This document shows positions 1 to 7,421 of a DNA stretch of 64,000 bases, piece after piece. The notes under the pieces are model-generated. The model was given only the letters and a program-made list of their open reading frames with translations, made no database searches and had not been told where the DNA came from. Numbering within the stretch: position 1 is the stretch's first letter; each line of letters opens with the position of its first letter. The stretch comes from Bin5 sp965208965 (GTDB lineage Bacteria; Chloroflexota; Anaerolineae; Caldilineales; Caldilineaceae), in NCBI GenBank assembly GCA_965208965.1, contig OZ242384.1, forward strand, positions 3,658,001 through 3,722,000, in the 5' to 3' direction. A program made the translations under genes and the position numbers.

Positions 1-456
1 CCTGAAGACCGTCATGTGGAATGCCCGGTGCTCCTGGTGAGGAATCTGGATGCGGGTCTGCTGCAGCTTGTGCCAGGCGAGCGACACGTACCGCTTCAGA
101 TCCTGTTTGTCCTCATCGGTGAGAGCGAGAACCGCGGGCCGCCAGAATGCGCTTTCAATACCATTGCGCAGTTCACTGAACTCGCGGAAGAGGCGCTCAT
201 TCGTAGCAAGGCCGAACATGAGGCTGGCGCGCGCCGCGGGCGTGAAGCTGTAGCTGTTGCATTCGATGCCCCGCCGGGGCCGGGCCGCCACCAGCCCCAG
301 CACGCGCGCGGCTTCCAACTGCTCCCGCAACTTGCCGATACTGACGCCCAATTCAGCGCTGAGGTCGTTCAGAGAGGGCAGCCTGGCGCCGGGGACGAAT
401 CCGTTGTTGACGATATAGTCCAGGAGTTCCGAGTCGCTGTGAAGTTGCTTGATCAT
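1..456 (-). CDS. GntR/FadR-type transcriptional regulator, 3' part cut by window edge
   Basis: Reads from ATG at 456 leftwards without a stop to base 1, giving 152 residues with the C-terminus missing. The N-terminal ~70 residues fit a winged-helix GntR domain (PGARLPSLNDLSAELGVS, then a recognition-helix-like IGKLREQLEAARVLGL and a wing-like VAARPRRGIE). The rest starts an all-helical ligand domain of FCD type, with FREFSELRNGIESAFW and, at the very edge, HRAFHMTVF, where an FCD metal-binding His would lie. Such regulators usually sense small acids and repress nearby catabolic genes. It lies downstream of, and on the same strand as, the M20 hydrolase, with an AT-rich gap between them. Family assignment is firm; the effector is unknown. 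Confidence 0.85.
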   Translation of the reverse strand, partial: MIKQLHSDSELLDYIVNNGFVPGARLPSLNDLSAELGVSIGKLREQLEAARVLGLVAARPRRGIECNSYSFTPAARASLMFGLATNERLFREFSELRNGIESAFWRPAVLALTDEDKQDLKRYVSLAWHKLQQTRIQIPHQEHRAFHMTVFR

Positions 457-480
457 AGTTCGCCCTGGTAGAGCCGCCGG

Positions 481-560
481 AATCGAATAAATAATCCGAT
501 TAATAGAATCAATAGCATCAATACTATCAAACGGAATAATCGTATCTGATCATGGCCGGA
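481..560. promoter_or_regulatory. AT-rich promoter/operator region ahead of the GntR gene
   Basis: This ~80-bp stretch is strikingly AT-rich against GC-rich surroundings. It contains an imperfect palindrome, AATCG at 481-485 and CGATT at 497-501, followed by GATT...AATC half-sites. It sits just upstream of the GntR start at 456, so it probably holds that gene's promoter and may be an autoregulatory operator. No clear -35/-10 pair could be fixed. Confidence 0.35.
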
Positions 561-651
561 ATGTCAATACAAGAAATGGGTAGGCTGTGGTTTGCGGGCC
601 GGAGCGGCAATTCTGCGCGTGATCGGGGCGGACGCCAAGCGTGCCGTGCGG

Positions 652-1869
652 TTACGTTTCAGAAACGTTCTCAGCGCGACTGGGGACCGCCAGTTGGGAA
701 AAGGCGGCCTGGGCAAGCAGCGATACACCGGTCGGCATCACGCTTTCCTCAAAGTCGAACGAAGGGCTGTGGTGAGGACTGTAAAACCCCTCCTCCGGGT
801 TGGCCGCGCCCACCAGTACGAAACAGCCCGGGGCCCGGTTCAGGAACTCCGCCATGTCCTCCCCCACCATCATGGGAGCAATCTGGGCGACATTCTGTTC
901 GCCCACAACCTCCCTAGCGATACCTTCCATCACGCGTGCGCCGGCCTCGGAATTGATCGTCGCCGGCACGCAACTATGCATCTCGAACTCGTAGCTGGCG
1001 CCAAACGCCTGGCAGACACCGGTGCAAATCTCTTCAAAGCGCCGGAGAAGCAGGTCGCGCACTTCAGGCACAAAGCTGCGGATCGTTCCTTCAAGGACCG
1101 CCCGCTCGGAGATCACATTACCGGCGTTGCCGCTTTGAAAGGAGGCGACGGTGACAACCACGGTATCCGACGGATTGGCGTTGCGGGACACGATCGTCTG
1201 CAGCGCGACAACCAGCTGGCTGGCAACCAGCGTCGCGTCAACTGTGTCATGCGGCGTGGCGCCGTGGCCGCCCTTCCCGTGGACCGTCAGAGTAAACATG
1301 TCGGCCGCTGCCCACAGGGGTCCGGGTTGGACGACGACCTGATTGTAAGGAAGCCGGCTCCACAGATGCAGCCCGTAGGCCGCGGCCGGTTGCGGCTCCT
1401 CAAGCGCACCGTCGCTGATCATGGCCATTGCGCCGCCCAGCCCCTCTTCGGCCGGCTGAAAGACCAGCTTGACGCGGCCCGGCAGCTCGTTTCGATGCCT
1501 CGTCAGCAGCTGCGCGACGCCCATTCCGATCGCGGTGTGCCCGTCGTGCCCGCAGGCGTGCATAACCCCCGCGTTTTGGGAAGCATAGGGCAACCCGGTC
1601 TCCTCGTGGATCGGGAGAGCGTCCATATCGAAGCGCAGCAGGACCGTTTCGCAGTCGTCGGGCAGATCGTCCGGCTCCACCATGGCGATGACGCCCGTCT
1701 TGCCCACGCCGGTGCTCACCTCAAGACCCAGCTCCTGAAGGTGCGCCGCCACGATTCCGGCCGTACGCACTTCCTGAAATCCCAGCTCCGGATGACGGTG
1801 AAAGTCGCGCCGCCATTCAACCAGCTTGGGAAGCAGTTCGTCGGCTTCTCTTCGCATCCACTCTTGCAC
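652..1869 (-). CDS. M20-family amidohydrolase (hippurate / N-acyl amino acid hydrolase type)
   Basis: 405 residues from a GTG preceded by GAGAGAGAACT. Members of this cytosolic family (AbgB/HipO/IAA-amino acid hydrolase type) cleave N-acyl amino acids using a two-metal centre. Visible signatures are FHRHPELGFQE near residue 25, RFDMDALPI near 80, the metal motif MHACGHDGHTA near 105, PAEEGLGGA near 142 (catalytic and ligand Glu), GLHLW near 168 and HHSPSFDFEE near 372. The length is normal for the family. The dimerisation insert with GKGGHGATPH is also present. The exact acyl-amino acid substrate cannot be read. The downstream GntR regulator may control it. Confidence 0.9.
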   Translation of the reverse strand: MQEWMRREADELLPKLVEWRRDFHRHPELGFQEVRTAGIVAAHLQELGLEVSTGVGKTGVIAMVEPDDLPDDCETVLLRFDMDALPIHEETGLPYASQNAGVMHACGHDGHTAIGMGVAQLLTRHRNELPGRVKLVFQPAEEGLGGAMAMISDGALEEPQPAAAYGLHLWSRLPYNQVVVQPGPLWAAADMFTLTVHGKGGHGATPHDTVDATLVASQLVVALQTIVSRNANPSDTVVVTVASFQSGNAGNVISERAVLEGTIRSFVPEVRDLLLRRFEEICTGVCQAFGASYEFEMHSCVPATINSEAGARVMEGIAREVVGEQNVAQIAPMMVGEDMAEFLNRAPGCFVLVGAANPEEGFYSPHHSPSFDFEESVMPTGVSLLAQAAFSQLAVPSRAENVSET

Positions 1870-2096
1870 AGTTCTCTCTCCAGTATGGCTCCGCGCAGCC
1901 CCGGAACAGGGCGGTCACGCCAAATGCGGTTATCAACCGCGGTTCGGCCCTATTGTAACAGTAGCTCCTTTGATCTCCATATGTTCTCCTGAGGTACGGT
2001 GCATCCCGATAATGGCCCGAACTTTCGTATTCCTCAATGAAATATTGAGACTCGTCCAGTCACGGCGAAAGTCCTGAGTCACTTGCCAGGTCACTA

Positions 2097-2920
2097 GGTT
2101 TCGTTGACATTTGATTGATTCTGACACATTGGCGACAATAGAAGGATGTCTACAACTAAGATTTCCGACTGTCAGTGGCAGAAACTTTACGCGTTTTTGC
2201 AAGGACACGCTCGTGCCTACGCAGGGCAAGAGCAAGCGTGTCGCCGTTTCATTGAGGCAGTTCACTGGATTCTGCGCACGGGCGCCCAGTGGCGTGAACT
2301 GCCGGACCGCTATGGCAAGTGGAACAGCGTTTTCAAGCGCTACGCACGCTGGGAAGAGCACGGAGTTTGGGCCGACATGTTCAAACAGTTCGCCCAGGAC
2401 CCAAAGATGGCAGCGGTGATGCCCGATAGTACAGTTGTGCGCGCCCATATGTGCGCCGCGGGCGGGTCAAAAAAGGGGGCCCGCAGCAGGAACAGTGCCT
2501 AGGTCGAAGCCGGGGCGGATTCAGCAGCAAGAACCATCTCCTCGTCGAAGCCCTGGGCTTTCCCCTCAAGTTCATCTTGACCGGGGTTGAGCGCCATGAT
2601 ATGACCCAAGCTGAATCGCTGCTCCCCCCTTTCGATTTTGACGCCGTTATTGCCGACAAAGGCTACGATTCTGACCCGTTGCGAGAGCTGCTCGCAGCCC
2701 AACAGATAGAGGTGGTCATCCCTTTCCGCAGCTATCGCAGGCAACCACGGGACTATGACCGCATCCGCTACCGAGAACGCAACATCGTCGAACGTTTCAT
2801 CAACAGAATCAAGTGGTGTCGCGCATTTTCACTCGCTATGACAAACTCGCACGTCGTTTCATCGCTTTCTTGCACTTTGCTTCTACTCTGAGCTGGCTCA
2901 AACAAAATGTCAACGAGCCC
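2097..2920 (+). mobile_element. IS5-family (IS427-like) insertion sequence, 824 bp
   Basis: Imperfect terminal inverted repeats: the left end starts GGTTTCGTTGACATTTGATT, and the reverse complement of the right end starts GGGCTCGTTGACATTTTGTT. The element is flanked by TA at 2095-2096 and 2921-2922, the short target duplication expected for this group. It carries a two-frame DDE transposase. The right-hand TA duplication supplies the first two bases of the transposase stop TAA. A deletion near the 3' end of the transposase suggests this copy is inactive. Confidence 0.8.
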
Positions 2921-2923
2921 TAA
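2146..2923 (+). pseudogene. IS5/IS427-type transposase, OrfA-OrfB frameshift product, 3' end damaged
   Basis: OrfA (2146-2502) opens the gene and holds the first DDE aspartate in MPDSTVVRAH. OrfB continues in the -1 frame from the A6G5 tract, with GRSRGGFSSKNHL, the second Asp in VIADKGYDS and the Glu in NIVERFINRIK, so the full DDE triad exists only in the fusion. Near 2815 a one-base loss switches the frame again. The expected tail RIFTRYDKLARRF, ending LKQNVNEP at 2923, is readable only in the third frame, while the OrfB frame stops at 2891. The core is therefore present but the C-terminal ~35 residues are out of frame. Confidence 0.75.
2469..2475 (+). other. -1 ribosomal frameshift heptamer A_AAA_AAG in IS427-type transposase
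   Basis: In the OrfA frame the codons are TCA AAA AAG GGG, so the bases A-AAA-AAG form the canonical X-XXY-YYZ slippery heptamer, followed by a run of G. Slipping back one base gives SKKGGPQQEQCLGRSRG, which joins the two halves of the transposase exactly where IS427-group elements are known to shift frame. Confidence 0.7.
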
Positions 2924-3196
2924 TAAACACTCGTCCAACACCCATTTCCACCCCCCCATTCCAAAAATCCCGGAAAACCGGCAAATCCAGATTCAGACAG
3001 TCCGCCCACTAACCACTGCATTTCCGCCTTTGCACCTACCCTCGCTCCCCCCTCACGCGTCGCCCTACGCCACTCACTCCTCACGCCTCTCACGGCTCGC
3101 CTCTTTGGACCCTCTGGTTGTCCTCGACAATACTGGCAAACCAGAACAGATGCGATTGCCTCAGGAACCCCCCCAACCCCCCCCCCCCCCAAAAGG
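2924..3196. repeat. Noncoding C-rich stretch with long poly-C tract
   Basis: No credible gene. The + strand is strongly C-biased, with CCACTAACCACTGC (3006-3019) and TTCCGCCTTTGCACCTACCC (3022-3041) resembling the intergenic repeat family seen at 30.4 and 44.7 kb. A C7-AA-C14 homopolymer runs from 3168 to 3190. The tract leads directly into the degenerate tandem repeat that hosts the ISAs1 element. Confidence 0.5.
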
Positions 3197-3263
3197 TGAC
3201 AAAAGATGCCACATGGTGAAACATTTCACTATTGAGCCGTTGAGTGGAAAGGGGGAGGATCCC

Positions 3264-4508
3264 CAGGGCAATCGCGAACCTTAAGGAGGGTTGACAAGAT
3301 GGGATAGGGATTTATTCTCACGTTAAAACATTAGCAGAAGGGAATACGTGGTGAATGAATCTTGGGAGGCGTTCGACTATCACTTTAGGGAACTGGAAGA
3401 TCTGCGTTCAACGGTCAACCGGCGCCATCAGATGCTGGACATGCTGGTGATAGCGATATGTGCTGTTCTGTGCGGTGCGGATGATTGGGAAGCGGTCGCA
3501 GAATTTGGTCGGGCAAAGGAGGAATGGATTGCCGGGTTTCTGCCGTTACCGAGCGGGATTCCGTCGCATGATACCTTCTGGCGGCTGTTTCGGAGCTTAG
3601 ACGGGGTCCAGTTCGAGGCCTATTTTCTGCGCTGGGTCGCAGAGGTAGCCGAATTGAGCGCAGGTGAAGTCGTCGCCAGCGACGGGAAGAGTGTTCGTCG
3701 CTCTCATGACCGGGAAGCAGAGCGGGACGCAATCATGGTGGTGAGTGCATGGGCGACAGAGAATCGACTCACGTTGGGGCAGGTGCAGGTTGCAGAAAAG
3801 TCAAATGAGATCACAGCGATTCCACAACTGCTGCTGGCCTTGGATCTGACAGACTGCATCATTACGATTGATGCCATCGGCTGTCAGAAGGAAATCGCCG
3901 CACAGATTGTGGCTGCCGAGGCTGACTATGTTCTGGCCCTGAAGCAGAATCAAGGCAGTCTGTATGAGGATGTCACCTTCCTGTTCGAGGATCTTTGTGA
4001 AAGTAAGTTCACTGCCTTCGCATTTGATTCAGTGCGAGAGGTTGACAAAGGGCATGGCCGGATCGAGATCCGCCAATGCTGGACCCTAAACGATCCGACG
4101 CTTTGGCCGCATCTGCGCGGCGCCCTGGACTGGCCAGCACTGCCATCTCTTGTCTGGATACGCGCACAACGCATCCAAAACGAAGAGCGCAGTATTGTCG
4201 ACCGTTACTTTATCTCTTCTTTGCCAGGTGAGGCCCATCAACTGCTCCAGGCCGTTCGCTCTCACTGGCAGCTCGAAAATGGCATGCACTGGGTGCTCGA
4301 TTTCGCTTTCCGAGAAGATGATTCCCGCCTACGCAAAGGGCACGACGCTCAGAACTTTGCCATCCTGCGTCGCATTGCACTCAATCTTCTCAAACAGGAT
4401 AAAACAACCAAACTCGGCGCCAAGAACAAGAGACTCAAGGCCGCTTGGAATCACGACTATCTCTTCTTGCTCCTTTCTCACCTATTCTGAAAGTTCGCGA
4501 TTGCCCTG
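3264..4508 (+). mobile_element. ISAs1-family insertion sequence, complete, 10-bp target duplication
   Basis: The terminal inverted repeats are perfect over 16 bp: CAGGGCAATCGCGAAC at 3264-3279 and its reverse complement at 4493-4508. A perfect 10-bp direct repeat, GGAGGATCCC, flanks the element at 3254-3263 and 4509-4518. The single transposase gene is intact. Perfect ends and target repeats indicate recent insertion. Confidence 0.92.
3348..4490 (+). CDS. ISAs1-family transposase
   Basis: 380 residues, the usual length for ISAs1 / H-repeat-associated transposases with a DDE_Tnp_1 catalytic domain. The N-terminus has the family's DHRRRHQ-like segment as STVNRRHQMLDML near residue 25, then the region GIPSHDTFWRLF. 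Acidic triad candidates are Asp in VVASDGKSVR near 115, Asp in CIITIDAIGCQ near 173, and Glu in FAFREDDSRLRKGHDAQN near 320. It starts at GTG 3348 (or the adjacent GTG 3351) after GAAGGGA. It acts on the element's own ends and appears intact. Confidence 0.93.
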   Translation: MVNESWEAFDYHFRELEDLRSTVNRRHQMLDMLVIAICAVLCGADDWEAVAEFGRAKEEWIAGFLPLPSGIPSHDTFWRLFRSLDGVQFEAYFLRWVAEVAELSAGEVVASDGKSVRRSHDREAERDAIMVVSAWATENRLTLGQVQVAEKSNEITAIPQLLLALDLTDCIITIDAIGCQKEIAAQIVAAEADYVLALKQNQGSLYEDVTFLFEDLCESKFTAFAFDSVREVDKGHGRIEIRQCWTLNDPTLWPHLRGALDWPALPSLVWIRAQRIQNEERSIVDRYFISSLPGEAHQLLQAVRSHWQLENGMHWVLDFAFREDDSRLRKGHDAQNFAILRRIALNLLKQDKTTKLGAKNKRLKAAWNHDYLFLLLSHLF

Positions 4509-4690
4509 GGAGGATCCCCCCTGAAAACATGACAAATTGTGCCAAAGTCCTTCAGAGCATTCACCCTTGAGCCGGTGAATCAAACGTAGGTCCCCAAGAA
4601 AATGTCAACAGATCCTGACCACTTACTGCGTGCCCCCGACCTCGGCCGTTCCTACCCCAAATCTGGGATGCACCCGGACCGGTGCCGCCA

Positions 4691-4720
4691 TTGCTGCGCG
4701 TTGCCGCACTGTGCTATAAT
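4691..4720 (+). promoter_or_regulatory. Sigma70-type promoter for the MBL-fold gene
   Basis: TTGCTG (4691-4696), an 18-bp spacer and a perfect TATAAT (4715-4720) lie about 50 bp upstream of the GTG at 4773. A GGAAGGGG ribosome-binding stretch follows at 4756-4763. Confidence 0.6.
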
Positions 4721-4772
4721 CTTCAATTTGACGACTGCTCTTGCCATGAAATCGAGGAAGGGGATGTAGCAG

Positions 4773-5636
4773 GTGGCGATTACGCGCACACGGGTTGCGG
4801 ATGATACGTGGGTTTTCACCAGCGCGCTGTACGCAGAGGTCAACGCGGGACTGGTCGTGTCCTCGGAGGGCGGAATCTTGATTGATACCCTCCCATTTCC
4901 CTCAGAAACCAGGCAAGTCATGGACTTTGCGGCGCAAGTTTGCCCTGCTGGCGTTCGCTATCTCGTAAATACAATAAGCCATGCAGACCATGTCTACGGA
5001 TCCTGTCTCTTCCCTGAGGCGGAACTCATTGCCCATGAGTCCGCTCGTGACCTGCTTGTACGCTATGGTCGGAGAGCGTTGGAAGAGGCGAGAGAGCATA
5101 CCGCCGAACTGTTGCGCGTAGAAATCAGACTTCCGAAAATCATTTTTAATGAAGGTTCCGTTATTCGTTTGGGAGACAAAACCGTCCATATCATGCACGC
5201 GCCTGGTCCTGGGCCTGATGTGTGTGTCGTGCACGTGCGGGAGGAAAAGGTACTGTTCGCCAGCGACCTGATGATGCCCGTGCCTGTGATTGCGTCACCG
5301 CTCGCCGATATCGACAAGTTCAAACAGTCTCTGCACAGTCTGCACGAGTTCAATTTGGAGACGATTGTACAGGGCCACGGTGACATTCTCCTGAGAGGCG
5401 AGGTAACCCCCAGCATAGAAGAAAGCATAAAATATCTGAATGACGTTGAGGCACTGGTCGAACGGCTCCTATCCGAAGGGGCGAGCAAGCGAGAACTCCT
5501 GAGTCACGACATCGAGGAATTCGGTCGGACGCGCATTCCCCTGGGCGGACTTGTCCAGAATTTCCATCAAGCCAACCTGCTCTTTCTGTGGGAAAAGGCA
5601 AAGGCTTCGCAAAGGAAGGAGCGGCAGACGGCATAG
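4773..5636 (+). CDS. Metallo-beta-lactamase-fold hydrolase-like protein with incomplete metal site
   Basis: 287 residues with the MBL order. An N-terminal strand has GLVVSSEGGILIDT. The metal motif region near residue 69 reads ISHADHVYG, where HxHxDH is expected. APGPGPD near 147 stands where APGHTPG is expected. Asp is in FASDLMM near 165, and the last His in VQGHGDI near 197. Thus Asp120, His121, Asp221 and His263 equivalents are kept, along with His118, but His116 is Ile and His196 is Pro. A C-terminal helical part (residues 205-280) resembles that of glyoxalase-II-like or flavoprotein-type MBLs. It may bind one metal or be non-catalytic. It stands alone behind its own promoter. Confidence 0.8.
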   Translation: MAITRTRVADDTWVFTSALYAEVNAGLVVSSEGGILIDTLPFPSETRQVMDFAAQVCPAGVRYLVNTISHADHVYGSCLFPEAELIAHESARDLLVRYGRRALEEAREHTAELLRVEIRLPKIIFNEGSVIRLGDKTVHIMHAPGPGPDVCVVHVREEKVLFASDLMMPVPVIASPLADIDKFKQSLHSLHEFNLETIVQGHGDILLRGEVTPSIEESIKYLNDVEALVERLLSEGASKRELLSHDIEEFGRTRIPLGGLVQNFHQANLLFLWEKAKASQRKERQTA

Positions 5637-5646
5637 CACCCCGCTG

Positions 5647-5667
5647 CACTCTCAAAGAGTGTTTCTT
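5647..5667 (+). terminator. Possible weak intrinsic terminator after the MBL gene
   Basis: CACTCT (5647-5652), loop CAA, AGAGTG (5656-5661), then TTTCTT. The stem is short and only half GC, but it is placed just past the stop at 5636 and followed by T-rich sequence. Confidence 0.35.
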
Positions 5668-5811
5668 GACTTTTCTATTCCCGACGCAGGCCGGGACGTC
5701 AATTGTAACGCTCTCTTGCTCTTCAGCAGTTCGCAAGATCGAATACTTTGAAATGAATCTCAGTTTTCTTCTGGTCTGCTTGAGACCCCGAATAATTGGC
5801 GCTGGGCGGAA

Positions 5812-6558
5812 ATGAGAAGCAATTTGGACCGTCTTGTCAACCAAATAGGAAGACTCTCTGCCGGGCAGAGGCGTTCTCTCTTTCGACAGTTGAAGGCTAT
5901 GGGGCTGATTGAAGCAGAGGAGCTGCTGTCGGACAGGAATCCTTTGAGAATCGCACTTTCTGTTTCCTCGCAGAGCATTGAAAGAAGCAACAGGCAGACC
6001 GTTGGGAAGCCTGTAGAGCCACGACCGCCTGCACCGGCCGACCGCCCCCGTAAATCGGACAATCGTTTATCGGGCAGCGGACATCCAGACGCCGGTTCTC
6101 CAGGCCCAATGGGCGCAGCGCAGCCTGCACACCCTTCCCCGCAAGAAGAGCCGCCGAAAGAACCGATACAAATCGTATATGACGGAGGTAGCCGCGGCAA
6201 CCCTGGAGAAGGCTACGGAAGCTTCGCGCTGGACTGGCCGGGATACCCGCGCAAGATTGTCGAACTGAACTTCGGCGACAATGTAACAAACAATGAAGCC
6301 GAGTACGATACTCTCATTGCGGCGCTGGAAGAACTGCTAGACAGATTGAAAGAGCGCAAGATCGAGCCGGGTACCGCAAATGTAGCTATCTGGGGTGATT
6401 CGCTGCTGGTCTGCAACCAGGTAGTTGGAGAGTGGGACTGTAAAGAACCTCGCCTGCAAGTCCGGCTGGAGAAAGTGAAGTCCCTGCTGAGCGACTATGG
6501 AAAGAGCGAAATCAACCACCATCCACGCGCAAAGAGTGTCGAGATTCTGGGACACTAG
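5812..6558 (+). CDS. RNase HI-like protein with N-terminal extension
   Basis: 248 residues. Residues ~118-248 form an RNase H (RVT_3-type) fold: first Asp in IVYDGGSRGNPG near 124, Glu in NNEAEYDTLIAALE near 160, and Asp in IWGDSLLVCNQVVGEW near 202. The end, NHHPRAKSVEILGH, resembles the usual VPRxxN..AD segment but lacks a clear final DA motif. The first ~55 residues look helical (LVNQIGRLSAGQRRSLFRQL), followed by a Pro/Arg-rich linker (residues 60-115). It may hydrolyse the RNA strand of RNA:DNA hybrids. The next gene downstream, folD, converges on it, with only 2 bp between the two stops. Confidence 0.8.
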   Translation: MRSNLDRLVNQIGRLSAGQRRSLFRQLKAMGLIEAEELLSDRNPLRIALSVSSQSIERSNRQTVGKPVEPRPPAPADRPRKSDNRLSGSGHPDAGSPGPMGAAQPAHPSPQEEPPKEPIQIVYDGGSRGNPGEGYGSFALDWPGYPRKIVELNFGDNVTNNEAEYDTLIAALEELLDRLKERKIEPGTANVAIWGDSLLVCNQVVGEWDCKEPRLQVRLEKVKSLLSDYGKSEINHHPRAKSVEILGH

Positions 6559-6560
6559 TC

Positions 6561-7421
6561 TCAGCTTGCAGAGACGAGACGACGGTAAGCGCTGAACAGA
6601 TTTTGCATTAGCATCACGTTCGTCATTGGGCCCGTTCCGCCCGGAACGGGCGTAAACATTCCCGCCGCGGCTTCCACGCTAGCTTGTTCGCAGTCACCTT
6701 TAACAGAACTACCTACATAAGTAGTCCCAAAATCAACGACGACTGCCCCTGGCTTTATCCAGTCGCCTGTTACCATTTCCGGACGTCCCACCGCCACACA
6801 CAGGATGTCCGCCTCACTTGCAACCGATGGCAGGTCCTCGGTTCGGCTATGGGCAATCGTGACCGTACAATGTCGATGCAGCAACAACAGGGCCATCGGC
6901 TTTCCTACAATATCACTTCGTCCGATTACGACTGCCTTCTTGCCCTTGAAGGTCACGTCGGCATCTTCCAACAGCATCATTGCCCCTGCTGGAGTGGCCG
7001 GCACGAAGTGCGGTTGACGCTGCGCAGCCAGCCTCCCCGCGTTGAGCGGATGAACGCCGTCCACGTCCTTTGCAGGGCTCAGGAAGTCAATCAGTTGAGA
7101 ACTGTCGACATGATCCGGCAGCGGCTCCAGCACCATGATTCCATGAACGGCCTTGTCGTCGTTTAACGGGGTCAGCGCCGCCTGAACCTCTTCAGGGCTG
7201 CTCTTCTCATCAAGCTCGACGGGCCTGAGCGCAACGCCAACCCCTTGACAAGCGCGGCGAATCGCGCGCAAGTAACCTGCCGCGGCAGGGTCGGCGCCCA
7301 TCTGTAATGCGGCGAGGGTCGGCTGCACGCCGGTAGCCGTAGCCAGTTCTGCAAAACTCTCGGACAGTTCGGCCTGCAACTGCTTGGCTAGTTGCCGGCC
7401 TTTCAATAGCTGTGCGGTCAT
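6561..7421 (-). CDS. folD: FolD: methylenetetrahydrofolate dehydrogenase, cyclohydrolase residues altered
   Basis: 286 residues from the ATG inside an ATGA overlap with fchA. It has the FolD layout: an N-terminal catalytic domain ending in AKDVDGVHPLNAGRL, a Rossmann domain with VVIGRSDIVGKPMA, and the C-terminal signature TPVPGGTGPMTNVMLM. The catalytic Lys of the YVxxKxKAC motif (Lys54 in E. coli, Lys56 in human) is Ile here (YLRAIRRAC; codon ATT at 7260-7262). The following Gln of ILVQLPLP is Leu (IMVLEPLP). In human FolD, Lys56 is needed for cyclohydrolase but not dehydrogenase activity. I infer a dehydrogenase-only enzyme, partnered by the coupled FchA. An in-frame upstream ATG at 7448 is less likely because it would lie inside fchA. 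Confidence 0.92.
   Translation of the reverse strand: MTAQLLKGRQLAKQLQAELSESFAELATATGVQPTLAALQMGADPAAAGYLRAIRRACQGVGVALRPVELDEKSSPEEVQAALTPLNDDKAVHGIMVLEPLPDHVDSSQLIDFLSPAKDVDGVHPLNAGRLAAQRQPHFVPATPAGAMMLLEDADVTFKGKKAVVIGRSDIVGKPMALLLLHRHCTVTIAHSRTEDLPSVASEADILCVAVGRPEMVTGDWIKPGAVVVDFGTTYVGSSVKGDCEQASVEAAAGMFTPVPGGTGPMTNVMLMQNLFSAYRRLVSAS

Larger units (their letters stand above)
3197..4617. repeat. Degenerate ~75-bp tandem repeat, interrupted by ISAs1
   Basis: Copy 1 (3197-3253) and copy 2 (4530-4586) align without gaps over 57 bp at roughly 60% identity. Both begin TGACAAA, continue with TGCCA, and end in a hairpin whose loop keeps TTGAGCCG (copy 2: ATTCACC/GGTGAAT, a perfect 7-bp stem). 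Both are preceded by a C-run and AAAA. A partial third copy (CCCCAAGAAAATGTCAACAG, from 4592) follows. Removing the 1245-bp IS and one 10-bp target copy leaves a period of 78 bp. The function is unknown. Confidence 0.5.

Noticed and set aside
592..1992. 466-residue plus-strand open frame
   Set aside because: It lies antisense to the M20 hydrolase, which has all family motifs; the long frame is a GC-rich shadow.
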